Assembly (NCBI RefSeq): GCF_028561275.1
Contig: NZ_JAQQTF010000006.1
Location: 571,688-635,687, forward strand
Direction of reading: 5' to 3'
DNA: 64,000 nucleotides
Source: Aureisphaera galaxeae
Lineage (GTDB): Bacteria; Bacteroidota; Bacteroidia; Flavobacteriales; Flavobacteriaceae
Below are positions 19,555-29,050 of this stretch, piece after piece. Made by a program: the position numbers and the translations under genes. The stretch's first letter is position 1, and each line of letters starts with the position of its first letter. The notes beneath the pieces are model-generated. The model worked only from the letters and a program-made list of their open reading frames with translations. It was not told where the DNA came from and did no database searches.

Positions 19555-22500
19555 TTACTCCTTAATAAAGCGTTTGGTAACTGCTTTACCGTTGGAAACA
19601 AATCGGACGAAATACATACCCGAAGCAAATTGGGATACATCAACAGTAAATTTGTCAATGCCTCCTTCAGCCTCATGCACAATTTGTCCTGCGGACGAGA
19701 ATATTACGATTTCATCAAACGCACCGTTCAAAATCTCAATATTGAGTCGAGACTGTGTCGGATTCGGATACAATTTGATGTTTTCTGTTGAAACTCTTGT
19801 GAACGACTTCAAAGCTTCACCGTGATCGATCAAGGATGGAGTTGTTTGTTGTAGCGGTGCTACATTGTCTCCACTAACAATCACTTGATCAAAATACACA
19901 CGATCTCCATTTCCACTCGCATCACAACGGAAACGGAAACGGTTATTTGCATTGAAGTTATAGGTTCCAGAATCTAAGGTAATGGTATCTGTAAAGAATA
20001 CATTATTCGTGAAATCGGTACCACTGGCATAATTTCCTATTACCTGATACGAAGTCCCGTTGAAGAACTCTACAAAGAAGTCTTCCCCAGGTTCCATACT
20101 GTTCGGGAATACATGGAACTCGAAGGTAATCTGCGAATTACCAGTCAAGTCCAATACTGGCGATACCGTATTCGATGTACTGGTGTTGTCACGCAGTCGG
20201 ATAGAGAAGTTCCCTTCGAAAGCTCTCGAGGCATTATTGATACGCGCACAGTCACTTCCCGGATCGCTCCATCCTTCAAAACCAGTTTCGAAGAAGTATC
20301 CAGCGATCTGTCCTGGACCTCCGCCGCCACCTGTCGTGGTTACATTTTCAGTATTACTGAAACCAGAGTTGTTACCTGCGGCATCGAACGCTCGTACTGT
20401 GAAGGAATAGGAAGTATTTGCGGTTAATCCCGTCACAGTAGCTCCAGTTCCAGTTACCGTACCAATACTGCTACCACTTTCAAACACTTCGTAGCCCGTT
20501 ACGCCTACATTATCGGTAGAGGCGTTCCAAGAAAGATCTACGGTCGTATCGGTAATATTAGAAGAAGTTAGGTTTGTTGGTGCCGTTGGCGCTTGGGTGT
20601 CCCCGCCACCACCGGCTTCTAAATTAATGGTATAATCTTCTACCTCACCCCAAGTAAAGGTTTCACAAGAGGTTGGAATGGCATTGTACTTCATGGAAAC
20701 ACGCATTCTAACCGACGTTAGTGAAGTTCCACTTGGAACAGTGAAAGAGCCGCTATTCGGTGTATCTGTAGAAGGCGCTTTTGAGAATACCTGTTCTCCC
20801 GTATCATCAAAGTCCCCATTATTGTTATAATCAATCCATACAGCATACCCCTCTGCATAAATGGTACCCGTCCACGTCGGAGTTATGGTAATGGTATAGC
20901 CTTGACCTTCGGATAGGTTGGTAGAAATGCCTGTAAAATCAGAATAGAATTGAGCGCCCGAAGAGTTATCAATGGTATTCAACTGAACACGACTAATAAA
21001 CTCATCATTCACATTGGTACTAGCCGATGCACAATAAGTCACACCACCTGCTTGGGTCGTAAACGAAGTAGTCGCACTTCCAGATACATTACCTGCAGCA
21101 TCCTGCGCGGTCACAGAAGCAGAATAGGTAGTATTAGGAGACAATCCTGTTACATTAAAGGAAGTGCTACCCGAAGTCCCTACTTGAGTTCCGTCAATTG
21201 AAATATTGTATTGAGTTACTCCTACATTGTCCGTAGAAGCTGTCCAATTGAGTGTCGCACCGGTCGAAGTGATATTGGAAGCCGTTAGGTTTGTTGGATC
21301 CGTTGGTGGATCGTTATCCGGTGGTCCAGCTTGCATTTGGAATACACCTACAACTCCTCCACGGCTACCATTAATATATTCATTAATGAACCAGAAGGTG
21401 GAATCGTCATTAGGATCTACATCGATCTTACTATAATCCCCATAACGCAATCCAGAGAAATTCGAATTACCGTTGGCAATCAACTCTTCGGCAGCAGTCA
21501 TGGTTCCTAAAGGATCTCCGTTTAATCGTCCCGTAAAGTAAGAACTTACCCTAACGGTAGAAGGTGTCGTAGGTCCGGACATGGAGGTATATCCCATACC
21601 GATATTCCCTTGACCGTCCATAGCTAAACTGGCGTTCCATGCATGACGCCCGTCAGGTGCAGTGTAGGTTCCTTCTTGATACAGGGTCCATGGCTGATTA
21701 TCGGCTGTTTGACGGAATTCCATCCAACGCACACCGGCCAATTCCCCTCCAGAAGCATCGGTATCTACCACAAAGTTAAATACGGCAGAATTGTGCGTTC
21801 CAAATTTTCTGAACTGTGCCTGATTCATAATCGTGGCCTGCAATGCGTCAATGGCAACACCTCCTCCGGGCTGCGTAAGGTTAGAGAAACTTCCGTTATC
21901 GAACACTCCAATAAAAGGAGTCACCGGAATTTCGGTAGCGGCCGAAACAGAAGAATTACCCGCATTGTTCCAATCCACATCAATCGTCCAATATTTTACG
22001 TGGTCATTGGAGACTCCTGCCCAAGCATCATCCTGCATATACACCACCGTGGCTCCACCGGGCGCAGGCAAGTTGTTGTTGGTTACATTTAACACCTGTG
22101 GACTAAAAAAACCACTGGTTACAATACCAGGAAGATTAAACCCAATGATTTGTGCATTTGGGTCTCCCGTAAGCATGGCATCACGCTCCAAAGCCCACAC
22201 TTTATTGTTGCTACTGGTATTATCTGTAATGTAATACCCATCGCTCCACATGGAAAGCTTTTGGTAATCGTTAATGGCCGAAATGTTATATACATACCAT
22301 CCGGCTGTTAATGGATTTGGCCCATCCGAAACAGCAATCTGGGCACCACTTCCCAAGAAGGTAAGTACCCAACGGTCTGCAACATTGTCGTAGGTAACCG
22401 TAAGGTCACAACATCCTCCCGATGGGAAGATCGCCGGATTCGGTGCGGTTTGCCCTAGTAATTGGTTTCCGGACTTGTCGTAAATGGTAAATCCAGTGTT

Positions 22501-22884
22501 GAACACCACCATTACGTGATTTGGACCTACTGCTAATGAAGGATCCGTAGGTTGCGATCCTGAGTTATAGGCATCGAAAACCAGACTAGCAGGGGCTCTG
22601 CGAACGCTTTGCTCCATTTCGTGTCGGTTTCTAACAAAGTAGTCGTCTTCAATTTGGGGGTCTTGTCCCTCAACGATTCTTGGTACCATAGAACGCTTGT
22701 CTTTGGCCTCTTTAACAGAGTTATCGGAAGGAATAAGATCATTCGGTCGATCTACCATGGGAGAAACGTATTCTACCGAGGAAATCTTACCGTGATAGTT
22801 GGCTTTTGTCCGCACATTTTCTTGTGCTTGGACAGCGGCGCCAAAGCCGATGAAAAAGGCAATTAATAAAAGGATTTTCTTCAT
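19555..22884 (-). CDS. Secreted T9SS protein with FN3 and GEVED domains
   Basis: An 1109-residue surface or secreted protein. Signal peptide MKKILLLIAFFIGFGAAVQAQ; a region of about 480 residues with repeated VGPNHVMVVFNTGFTIYD-like beta strands; a fibronectin type III domain (about 527-612, DPPTDPTNLTASNITSTGAT); a GEVED module (about 620-750, YAVWIDYNNNGDFDD and WGEVEDY); a second FN3 domain (about 762-850) nearly copying the first; a jelly-roll-like region with cysteines; and a T9SS type A sorting domain (LYPNPTQSRLNIE to the end). The large N-terminal region resembles sialidase-like or propeller repeats but no catalytic site is recognised. It is likely an adhesin or polysaccharide-processing surface protein. 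Own terminator downstream. Confidence 0.88.
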   Translation of the reverse strand: MKKILLLIAFFIGFGAAVQAQENVRTKANYHGKISSVEYVSPMVDRPNDLIPSDNSVKEAKDKRSMVPRIVEGQDPQIEDDYFVRNRHEMEQSVRRAPASLVFDAYNSGSQPTDPSLAVGPNHVMVVFNTGFTIYDKSGNQLLGQTAPNPAIFPSGGCCDLTVTYDNVADRWVLTFLGSGAQIAVSDGPNPLTAGWYVYNISAINDYQKLSMWSDGYYITDNTSSNNKVWALERDAMLTGDPNAQIIGFNLPGIVTSGFFSPQVLNVTNNNLPAPGGATVVYMQDDAWAGVSNDHVKYWTIDVDWNNAGNSSVSAATEIPVTPFIGVFDNGSFSNLTQPGGGVAIDALQATIMNQAQFRKFGTHNSAVFNFVVDTDASGGELAGVRWMEFRQTADNQPWTLYQEGTYTAPDGRHAWNASLAMDGQGNIGMGYTSMSGPTTPSTVRVSSYFTGRLNGDPLGTMTAAEELIANGNSNFSGLRYGDYSKIDVDPNDDSTFWFINEYINGSRGGVVGVFQMQAGPPDNDPPTDPTNLTASNITSTGATLNWTASTDNVGVTQYNISIDGTQVGTSGSTSFNVTGLSPNTTYSASVTAQDAAGNVSGSATTSFTTQAGGVTYCASASTNVNDEFISRVQLNTIDNSSGAQFYSDFTGISTNLSEGQGYTITITPTWTGTIYAEGYAVWIDYNNNGDFDDTGEQVFSKAPSTDTPNSGSFTVPSGTSLTSVRMRVSMKYNAIPTSCETFTWGEVEDYTINLEAGGGGDTQAPTAPTNLTSSNITDTTVDLSWNASTDNVGVTGYEVFESGSSIGTVTGTGATVTGLTANTSYSFTVRAFDAAGNNSGFSNTENVTTTGGGGGPGQIAGYFFETGFEGWSDPGSDCARINNASRAFEGNFSIRLRDNTSTSNTVSPVLDLTGNSQITFEFHVFPNSMEPGEDFFVEFFNGTSYQVIGNYASGTDFTNNVFFTDTITLDSGTYNFNANNRFRFRCDASGNGDRVYFDQVIVSGDNVAPLQQTTPSLIDHGEALKSFTRVSTENIKLYPNPTQSRLNIEILNGAFDEIVIFSSAGQIVHEAEGGIDKFTVDVSQFASGMYFVRFVSNGKAVTKRFIKE

Positions 22885-23030
22885 AATAATTGATGTTAGA
22901 TTTGTTAATATTGCTATTGAAGCTACAAATTAATTTGACACAGCAGAGTGTTTCGAAAACGTTTTCGATGAACGGTAATGGAAAAGAAAAAATCTATGGT
23001 TTAGCCGTAAACCGACCACCACATAACAGT

Positions 23031-23058
23031 AAAAAAAGGCTTCATAATGAAGCCTTTA
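23031..23058 (-). terminator. Terminator of the aquaporin gene
   Basis: Perfect stem AAGGCTTCA / TGAAGCCTT with a three-base loop and seven T on the minus-strand exit side. Confidence 0.88.
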
Positions 23059-23073
23059 CAAAATATTTTCCGG

Positions 23074-23775
23074 TTAATCTTCGATAAAAAGTTTCCGTAG
23101 AAAAGCAGCTAATAATCCTCCGACGATAGGCGCCGCAAAAAACAACCAAAGTTGTTGTAAAGCCATCCCTCCTGCAAACAAAGCTGGCCCCAAACTTCGA
23201 GCCGGATTTACAGAAGTTCCTGTGATGGGAATGGCTACCAAATGAATAAGCACCAAAGTGATCCCGATGGCCAATCCGGCCATTTGTGGAGAAGCATTTT
23301 TTGCCGTGGTTCCAAAGATGACCATTAAGAATAAAAAGGTGAAGATTACTTCGGCAATGAAAGCAGATTGCATATTGTATCCACCTCCATAACCATCGCC
23401 CCATCCATTACTTCCCAAGGCCCATTCGCCCATCGTGAAACCTGAGGCTCCTGAGGCTATTGCATAGAGCAAACCAGCTGCCGCTATAGCGCCAATACAT
23501 TGCGAAATAACGTAGCCTACGGTGTCCTTGGCAGATAGTTTCCCTGCCGCTAGCATAGCGATTGAGATGGCGGGATTAATGTGGCATCCCGAAATAGGAC
23601 CAATGGTATAAGCCATAGCGACTACAGCCAAACCAAATGCGAGGGAAATCCCTAGCAATCCAATTCCTTCAGGACCTGCTCCAGTTACTCCGGCGATGAC
23701 CGCAGCCCCACATCCGAACAGGACCAGTGCAAAGGTCCCCAAGGCCTCTGCAGCATACTTCTTAGTTGAATTCAT
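23074..23775 (-). CDS. aqpZ: Aquaporin (MIP family)
   Basis: A six-helix water channel of the major intrinsic protein family, 233 residues. Both pore-forming Asn-Pro-Ala motifs are intact: NPA in GCHINPAISIAML (first half) and NPA in TSVNPARSLGPALFAGG (second half). The Arg after the second NPA and a His in the selectivity region fit the water-selective AqpZ group rather than glycerol facilitators. The N-terminus AAEALGTFALVLFGCG is typical. Single gene with its own terminator. Solute preference is inferred from the motif pattern. Confidence 0.92.
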   Translation of the reverse strand: MNSTKKYAAEALGTFALVLFGCGAAVIAGVTGAGPEGIGLLGISLAFGLAVVAMAYTIGPISGCHINPAISIAMLAAGKLSAKDTVGYVISQCIGAIAAAGLLYAIASGASGFTMGEWALGSNGWGDGYGGGYNMQSAFIAEVIFTFLFLMVIFGTTAKNASPQMAGLAIGITLVLIHLVAIPITGTSVNPARSLGPALFAGGMALQQLWLFFAAPIVGGLLAAFLRKLFIED

Positions 23776-23873
23776 TACGTGAAATTTAATGGTTAATGAC
23801 TAAAAGGTAGCCATTAATTGAAGGGGATGGTAAAAATGTTAACAAAAGGACTTGAAAAGTTAATAAGTTGATC

Positions 23874-24464
23874 TTAAGTCCGTTCCGGTTTCAACCATTT
23901 TGGAATTTGTGGCGCTTTAAAGGCCTCCATCTTTCGAAGTAAGCCTTCCGTTGTAGTATCTACTTGCAAGAGTTCGTAGTTTTCCATCTTCAGAAAGCCC
24001 CTTTTTACCATGGTTTCCAGAAGTTTCAGCAAGTGGTCATAAAATCCATTCGTGTTCAGCAAACCGATAGGCTTGGAATGCAATCCCAGTTGCAACCAGG
24101 TAATGATTTCGAAACACTCTTCCAAAGTTCCGAAACCTCCGGGCAAGACCATAAAACCATCGCTAATTTCCTGCATGATCAACTTTCTTTCATGCATATT
24201 CTCTGTAGTCATGAGCTCCGTGAGCCCTAAGTGAACTACTTCTTTTTTCTTCAGAAATTGGGGGATCACCCCTATGACCTTTCCATGGTATTTCAGCATT
24301 TCTTCAGCAATGATACCCATAACTCCAATCTTGGCAGCACCGTACACCAAGGTGATTTCTTCTTCAACAAAAATACGGGCCAATTGCAGGGCATCGTTTG
24401 TAATGGTGGTATCGTTGCCGGCACTGCTACCACAAAACACACATATTTTATTCAGCTTAGTCAT
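23874..24464 (-). CDS. LOG-family Rossmann-fold protein (TIGR00730)
   Basis: A 196-residue protein with the lysine-decarboxylase-like fold of the LOG family. The catalytic signature PGGFGTLEE is at 108-116 and the preceding Arg/Lys pair (HERK) near 91-94. Family members hydrolyse nucleoside 5'-monophosphates to release the base (cytokinin-activating activity in plants and some bacteria) and were long misnamed lysine decarboxylases. Its start overlaps the stop of prmC by eight bases, so it is cotranscribed with the release factor methylase. The physiological substrate here is not known. Confidence 0.88.
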   Translation of the reverse strand: MTKLNKICVFCGSSAGNDTTITNDALQLARIFVEEEITLVYGAAKIGVMGIIAEEMLKYHGKVIGVIPQFLKKKEVVHLGLTELMTTENMHERKLIMQEISDGFMVLPGGFGTLEECFEIITWLQLGLHSKPIGLLNTNGFYDHLLKLLETMVKRGFLKMENYELLQVDTTTEGLLRKMEAFKAPQIPKWLKPERT

Positions 24465-25308
24465 TGGGAGTACATTTTATCATTCGGTCTTTACCAAAAA
24501 TATCCTTTCGGACGACAATATCAACATACCCTTCAGTAGAGAGCATTGCGATCATTTCCTCACTAAGATACTCATTAATTTCGAAGAAGAGAAATCCGTC
24601 GGGCTTCAAGGAAGCCTTGGCATAACGGGCAATAGCCCTATAAAAAACCAGTGGATCTTCATCGGAAACGAACAACGCTCCGTCAGGTTCGTACTGTAGT
24701 ACATTGGGCTTCATTTCCTTTTTTTCGAGCTCTCGAACATAGGGCGGATTGGAAACGATTACATCGAAATCAGTTCCCCCGGGTGAAGTATGTAGAATAT
24801 CTTTCTGAATGAAATTGACCGTTACCTCCAACTGTCTTGCGTTCTCCTTGGCCATCTTCAGGGCTCCTTCGGAAATATCCATGGCCGATACCTTTGCTTT
24901 CGATACATGCTTAGCAAGGGAAATCGCTATACATCCGGAACCCGTACCGATATCCAAGATACTTGTATTTTCATTGGCATCCAGGGTTTCCGATATCCAC
25001 TCCACCAATTCTTCAGTTTCCGGTCTGGGTATAAGCGTATGCTCGTTCAGTTTAAAGGGCAAGCCATAGAATTCGGTTTCGCCAACTATGTATTGTATGG
25101 GTTCTTCTTTCCGAAGTCGGATCAAGGTATTTTTAAATTTCTCAAGTACCTCTTTCGAAACTTCTTCTGAAGCACGTGTTACGGCATCCAAGCGCGTATA
25201 ATTCAAATAGTGATCCAGCAAGATGGAAAAAAAGGATTGCACCTCTTCCTTAGGATATAAATCGGCAAGTTCCGACTGGAAATACGTTTTGAGTTCGCCC
25301 AGCTTCAC
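24457..25308 (-). CDS. prmC: Peptide chain release factor N5-glutamine methyltransferase PrmC
   Basis: PrmC methylates the GGQ glutamine of release factors RF1 and RF2. The 283-residue product has the helical N-terminal substrate domain (about 1-85), the SAM-binding motif LDIGTGSGCIAI (about 120-131), and the active-site NPPY in DVIVSNPPYV (about 190). Length and order match the family. It begins two bases after the GNAT gene stop and overlaps the LOG gene start, giving a compact three-gene minus-strand operon GNAT - prmC - LOG. Confidence 0.95.
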   Translation of the reverse strand: MKLGELKTYFQSELADLYPKEEVQSFFSILLDHYLNYTRLDAVTRASEEVSKEVLEKFKNTLIRLRKEEPIQYIVGETEFYGLPFKLNEHTLIPRPETEELVEWISETLDANENTSILDIGTGSGCIAISLAKHVSKAKVSAMDISEGALKMAKENARQLEVTVNFIQKDILHTSPGGTDFDVIVSNPPYVRELEKKEMKPNVLQYEPDGALFVSDEDPLVFYRAIARYAKASLKPDGFLFFEINEYLSEEMIAMLSTEGYVDIVVRKDIFGKDRMIKCTPND

Positions 25309-25310
25309 GA

Positions 25311-25802
25311 CTATAGTTCCTTAAGCATGTGTACCCCGCAGGCATAATGACCCGTATCACCCATAGGGCCTTCCAAATGGCTAAATCCGTATCGGTGATA
25401 TAGTTTTTGGGCGGCTTCCATGTAGGACATGGTTTCCAAATAACACTGTTCATAACCGAGTTCCTTGGCCGATGCCAAACAGGTATCGATCATCTGCGTT
25501 CCCAAACCACGGCCTCTAGCTTCGGGTAAGAAATACATTTTCTGAAGTTCACATACCGGTCCGTTGTAATTGTCCAATTGCGCTACCCCACCACCACCGA
25601 TGACCGTACCATTTTCTTCAACTACGAAATACGCAGCACCTTCTTTTTGGTAGGTTTCGTACATGCAGTCCAAAGAAACATCTTCATAGGCGGTTCCTAC
25701 TTTCGGAACCCCAAAATCGATCAACACAGAACGGATGATTTTGCCGAGTTGTTCATTGTCTTTTTTCTGAATGGGTCGAATAACAGGTCCGCTCATGTAC
25801 AC
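25311..25802 (-). CDS. GNAT family N-acetyltransferase
   Basis: A 163-residue acetyltransferase of the GNAT fold. The acetyl-CoA pyrophosphate loop is in LPEARGRGLGTQMIDTCL (about 92-109), preceded by the QLDNYNGPVCELQKMYFLP strands and followed by CYLETMSYMEAAQKLYHRYGF, the usual C-terminal Tyr/Asn segment. Substrate cannot be told from sequence. First gene of the operon with prmC. The intergenic gap to ribD on the other strand is 106 bases and would hold both promoters. Confidence 0.88.
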   Translation of the reverse strand: MYMSGPVIRPIQKKDNEQLGKIIRSVLIDFGVPKVGTAYEDVSLDCMYETYQKEGAAYFVVEENGTVIGGGGVAQLDNYNGPVCELQKMYFLPEARGRGLGTQMIDTCLASAKELGYEQCYLETMSYMEAAQKLYHRYGFSHLEGPMGDTGHYACGVHMLKEL

Positions 25803-25896
25803 AGGATTTATTGGCGAAGAAAAATCAAAAAGATTTAAAAAGTAAAATTAACCATATTAAGGGAATAATCCCCTCCAATTTCTTGGAAGATACTCG

Positions 25897-25904
25897 TATT
25901 TTTG
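25897..25904 (+). promoter_or_regulatory. -7 element of ribD
   Basis: TATTTTTG is a perfect TAnnTTTG match ending four bases before the ribD ATG at 25909, so the mRNA would be leaderless. No clear -33 TTG is seen at the expected spacing. Confidence 0.45.
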
Positions 25905-25908
25905 CCGA

Positions 25909-26955
25909 ATGACTCCCGACGAGCGTTATATGAGCCGCTGCATTCAACTCGCCCAAAATGGTTTGGGGACTACCTACCCCAATCCTATGGTAGGAAGTGT
26001 GATTGTTCACAATGACAAAATCATTGGAGAAGGGTGGCACCAACAAGCAGGCAAACCGCACGCGGAAGTCAATGCGATTGCCAGTGTACAGGATGTTTCC
26101 ATGCTGAAAGATGCCACGATTTATGTTTCCCTAGAGCCCTGTAGTCACTTCGGAAAAACGCCTCCCTGTTCGGATCTTATCATTGAAAAAGGCATTAAAA
26201 AGGTGGTTATCGGTGCGGTAGATCCCAATCCGAAAGTCGCTGGAGCTGGCATCCGAAAATTGACGGAAGCGGGTTGCGAAGTAGTGAGCGGTGTTCTTGA
26301 ACAAGAATGCAGCGAACTAAACAAACGATTCTTTACATTTCATTCCGAAAAAAGACCGTATATCATCTTAAAATGGGCACAATCTGCCGATGGTTTTTTA
26401 GCTCCTGCACAGCGATCAGAGCAAAAACCCGTATGGATTACCAATGCCCATTCCAAACAATTAGCGCATAAAATGCGGGCAAACGAACAAGCTATTTTAG
26501 TCGGAACGCAAACCGTATTGGACGACAATCCATCCTTGACTACCCGCTCATGGAAAGGTGAGTCCCCTATCCGAGTGATTTTAGACCGTAGCCTTCGAAT
26601 TCCAAGGGAAAGCAAGGTTTTCAACAAGGATGCCCCAACGCTAATTTTGAACGACCAAACACAAAGTCAGGAAGGACATCTACATTTCGAAAAAGTCGAT
26701 TTTTCTGAAAATCTTGCTTCAGAAGTTTGTCGTGTGCTTTACGAACATCAATTACAAAGCCTCATTGTAGAAGGTGGTGCACAAACCCTTCAAACATTTA
26801 TCGACTCAAATCTCTGGGACGAAGCTTGGGTGTTTAAAGGTGCTATTCGATTTGAAAAAGGTATTACAGCCCCTTCCCTTGTTTCAGGAGCGATGCAAAG
26901 TGAAAGAAATGTAAAGGGAGATATTTTAACCATCTATAAAAACAACCGCCTGTGA
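25909..26955 (+). CDS. ribD: Riboflavin biosynthesis deaminase/reductase RibD
   Basis: RibD carries out the second and third steps of the pyrimidine branch of riboflavin synthesis: deamination and then NADPH reduction. The N-terminal deaminase domain (about 1-145) has the zinc ligands in GKPHAEVNAI and PCSHFGKTPPC. The C-terminal reductase (about 147-348) has the ILKWAQSADGFLA opening and LIVEGGAQTLQTFID near the end. Length 348 is normal. MTPDERYMSRCIQLA is the standard N-terminus. The stop overlaps the next gene start by four bases. No FMN riboswitch is visible in the short leader. Confidence 0.96.
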   Translation: MTPDERYMSRCIQLAQNGLGTTYPNPMVGSVIVHNDKIIGEGWHQQAGKPHAEVNAIASVQDVSMLKDATIYVSLEPCSHFGKTPPCSDLIIEKGIKKVVIGAVDPNPKVAGAGIRKLTEAGCEVVSGVLEQECSELNKRFFTFHSEKRPYIILKWAQSADGFLAPAQRSEQKPVWITNAHSKQLAHKMRANEQAILVGTQTVLDDNPSLTTRSWKGESPIRVILDRSLRIPRESKVFNKDAPTLILNDQTQSQEGHLHFEKVDFSENLASEVCRVLYEHQLQSLIVEGGAQTLQTFIDSNLWDEAWVFKGAIRFEKGITAPSLVSGAMQSERNVKGDILTIYKNNRL

Positions 26956-27824
26956 CCCCATTGATTTTAAGCATATTGGCTTCCACCTGCATTTTTGTGG
27001 TTTTTAAGCTTTTCGATCGGTTTAAGATACATACACTGCAGGCCATTGTTGTTAACTACATCACAGCGTGTATTACGGGATTTATTGCTTTCAATGGAAG
27101 TCCGACAGTAGAAAGCATTACTACAGCGCCTTGGTTTATCTACACTTTGGGCTTGGGGATTCTCTTTATTACAGTCTTCAATTTAATGGCCATCACCACC
27201 CAGCGTAGTGGGCTTTCCGTTGTTTCTGTAGCTACAAAGATGAGTGTGGTCATTCCTATTATTTTCGGGCTGGTATACTATCGCGAGAGTTTGGGAATCT
27301 TCAAAACTTTGGGCATCCTCATGGCCTTGGTGGCTGTTTACCTCACCTCTTCGAAAGGCAAGGGTTCTGCTTCTTTGGGAATGAAACAGTGGTTGTTGCC
27401 CGCCTTGGTGTTCTTGGGAAGTGGGATTATAGATACCAGTATTAAATTCTTGGAAGATGCCTTTGTATCGGAAAACGACGTTCCTGTTTTTTCGGCCACG
27501 ATTTTTGGTGCTGCCGCCAGTGTGGGCATCCTCACGTTGTTGTATCTTAAACTTAGAGGCAAGGTCACTTTCGAACTAAAAAATGTAATTGGTGGAATCG
27601 CCCTAGGAATTCCCAATTACTTTTCCATTTACTTTTTGGTGAAGGCGCTCCGTAGTGGACTTTTTCAGAGTTCCGGCATCTTTACGGTGAACAACGTAAG
27701 TATCGTAATGCTTTCAACCCTAGTGGGCATACTGTTGTTTCGCGAACGCATCCTCCTAAAAAACTGGCTGGGCATCTTCTTGGCCGTGGTTAGTATTTTC
27801 TTGGTAGCTTTGGGCCAACTCTAA
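26952..27824 (+). CDS. EamA/DMT-family transporter
   Basis: An integral membrane protein of 290 residues with about ten hydrophobic helices in two repeated halves, as in drug/metabolite (EamA) transporters. The first half ends around ILMALVAVYLTSSKGKG and the second begins ALVFLGSGIIDTSIKFLED. It overlaps ribD by four bases and the YigZ gene by one base, so the three form an operon. A link to riboflavin export is only a guess from linkage; the substrate is unknown. Confidence 0.85.
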   Translation: MTPLILSILASTCIFVVFKLFDRFKIHTLQAIVVNYITACITGFIAFNGSPTVESITTAPWFIYTLGLGILFITVFNLMAITTQRSGLSVVSVATKMSVVIPIIFGLVYYRESLGIFKTLGILMALVAVYLTSSKGKGSASLGMKQWLLPALVFLGSGIIDTSIKFLEDAFVSENDVPVFSATIFGAAASVGILTLLYLKLRGKVTFELKNVIGGIALGIPNYFSIYFLVKALRSGLFQSSGIFTVNNVSIVMLSTLVGILLFRERILLKNWLGIFLAVVSIFLVALGQL

Positions 27825-28435
27825 TGGATACAATAAAGGACACGTACAAAACTTTGGTAAAACCTTCGCCCGAGACACTCTTCAAGGATCGAGGCAGTAA
27901 GTTTTTTGGCTATGCTTTCCCTGTAAAGAATGAAGATGATATTCGAGCGTGTATCGAACAATTGAAAAAACAGCATCACTCCGCCCGCCATTGGTGTTAC
28001 GCTTGGCAGTTGGGAAAAGACTACAGCAGTTATCGGGCGAATGACGACGGGGAACCATCCAACAGTGCCGGAATGCCTATTTACGGTCAATTACAGGCGT
28101 TTGAAGTGACCAATACCCTGGTAGTGGTTGTACGTTATTTTGGAGGTACAAAATTAGGGGTGGGAGGATTGATACAAGCCTATCGCGCCGGGGCCCAAAT
28201 GGCATTGGAAGCTTCAGAAATTGTGGAAAAGACAATCGACGAAGAGTTCTTGGTGAAATTCGATTATCCAGAAATGAATGTGGTCATGCGAATGATCAAA
28301 GAGCAAAACCTCAACATCATCGCTCAGGAAATGAACCTACATTGCGCATTCACATTATCGGTGCGCAAGAAGGATTCTGAACGAATTTTCCAACTCTTTC
28401 AGGACACCTACAAAGTAAGTATTAAACGGCTCTAA
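27824..28435 (+). CDS. YigZ/IMPACT family protein
   Basis: A 203-residue protein of the UPF0029/IMPACT family. The N-terminal domain holds the signature RHWCYAWQLG followed by RANDDGEPSNSAGMPIYGQLQ, and VVVVRYFGGTKLGVGGL, both diagnostic. A C-terminal DUF1949-like ferredoxin fold follows. Eukaryotic IMPACT competes with GCN1; bacterial YigZ has no firmly established role. It starts on the last base of the transporter stop (TAATG) and converges on the thioesterase gene with only seven bases between. Confidence 0.9.
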   Translation: MDTIKDTYKTLVKPSPETLFKDRGSKFFGYAFPVKNEDDIRACIEQLKKQHHSARHWCYAWQLGKDYSSYRANDDGEPSNSAGMPIYGQLQAFEVTNTLVVVVRYFGGTKLGVGGLIQAYRAGAQMALEASEIVEKTIDEEFLVKFDYPEMNVVMRMIKEQNLNIIAQEMNLHCAFTLSVRKKDSERIFQLFQDTYKVSIKRL

Positions 28436-28442
28436 AAAGCGC

Positions 28443-28844
28443 TTACGATTCGCTCAACTTTTCAATGAGGTAAGAAGGTGCTTTCATCAACTTTTTGGTG
28501 GTAGTATTTATAAAACAAAGGGTAGTCATGGCAGTGACCAACAGTTGCCCCTCTTCGTTGTGAATTTCGTAGTCAAACTCAATTTTGAAAGTAGGAATTT
28601 TCCTTAACGTTGTCGTAACATAAATGAGGTCATCGTATCGTGCGGGATACTTAAAATCAATACTCAAATGAGTTACAGGAAGTTGCACATTGTTTTCTTC
28701 CATCCATTTGTAAGAAAAGCCCAATTCACGCAGCCATTCGGTTCTTCCCTGTTCTAAAAACTGAGCATAATTTCCGTAGTAGACCACGCCCATTTGATCG
28801 GTTTCACCGTAACGAACGCGCAGTTTAGTAGTATTTTTCTTCAC
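28443..28844 (-). CDS. Acyl-CoA thioesterase, YbgC-like hotdog fold
   Basis: A single-domain hotdog thioesterase. The catalytic Asp is in YGETDQMGVVYYGNYAQFLE, near the N-terminus as in the YbgC/4-hydroxybenzoyl-CoA family, followed by YPARYDDLIYVTTTL. The open frame runs up to 28970 (175 residues), but the first 42 residues have no family counterpart. I prefer the GTG at 28844, which yields 133 residues beginning with KKNTTKLRVRYGETD and leaves about 200 bases for the divergent dnaA promoter. The natural acyl-CoA substrate is unknown. The alternative long form remains possible. Confidence 0.85.
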   Translation of the reverse strand: MKKNTTKLRVRYGETDQMGVVYYGNYAQFLEQGRTEWLRELGFSYKWMEENNVQLPVTHLSIDFKYPARYDDLIYVTTTLRKIPTFKIEFDYEIHNEEGQLLVTAMTTLCFINTTTKKLMKAPSYLIEKLSES

Positions 28845-29050
28845 AAAATTTAAGGCTAAAAAGGGAGAACTTTTTTGCTCCCAAGGCTTTAACTTAACAT
28901 GAGAAAAAAAAACTAGAAAATCAATACCTAAACCATTTTTTTTTTCAGTTATTTGTTCACATATTTGCATTGTTAGGAAATCGTTAGGAAAAACCCTCTT
29001 TCCTGCTTTTTTAACAAGACAATTAACTAACTCAACCTCTGACTACAACT

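Noticed and set aside
25803..25908. FMN riboswitch upstream of ribD
   Set aside because: The 106-base gap has none of the conserved RFN elements, and the -7 element is only four bases from the ATG.
28845..29050. Replication origin next to dnaA
   Set aside because: No cluster of TTATCCACA boxes is visible, the gap is short, and the rRNA orientation at the right edge argues against it.
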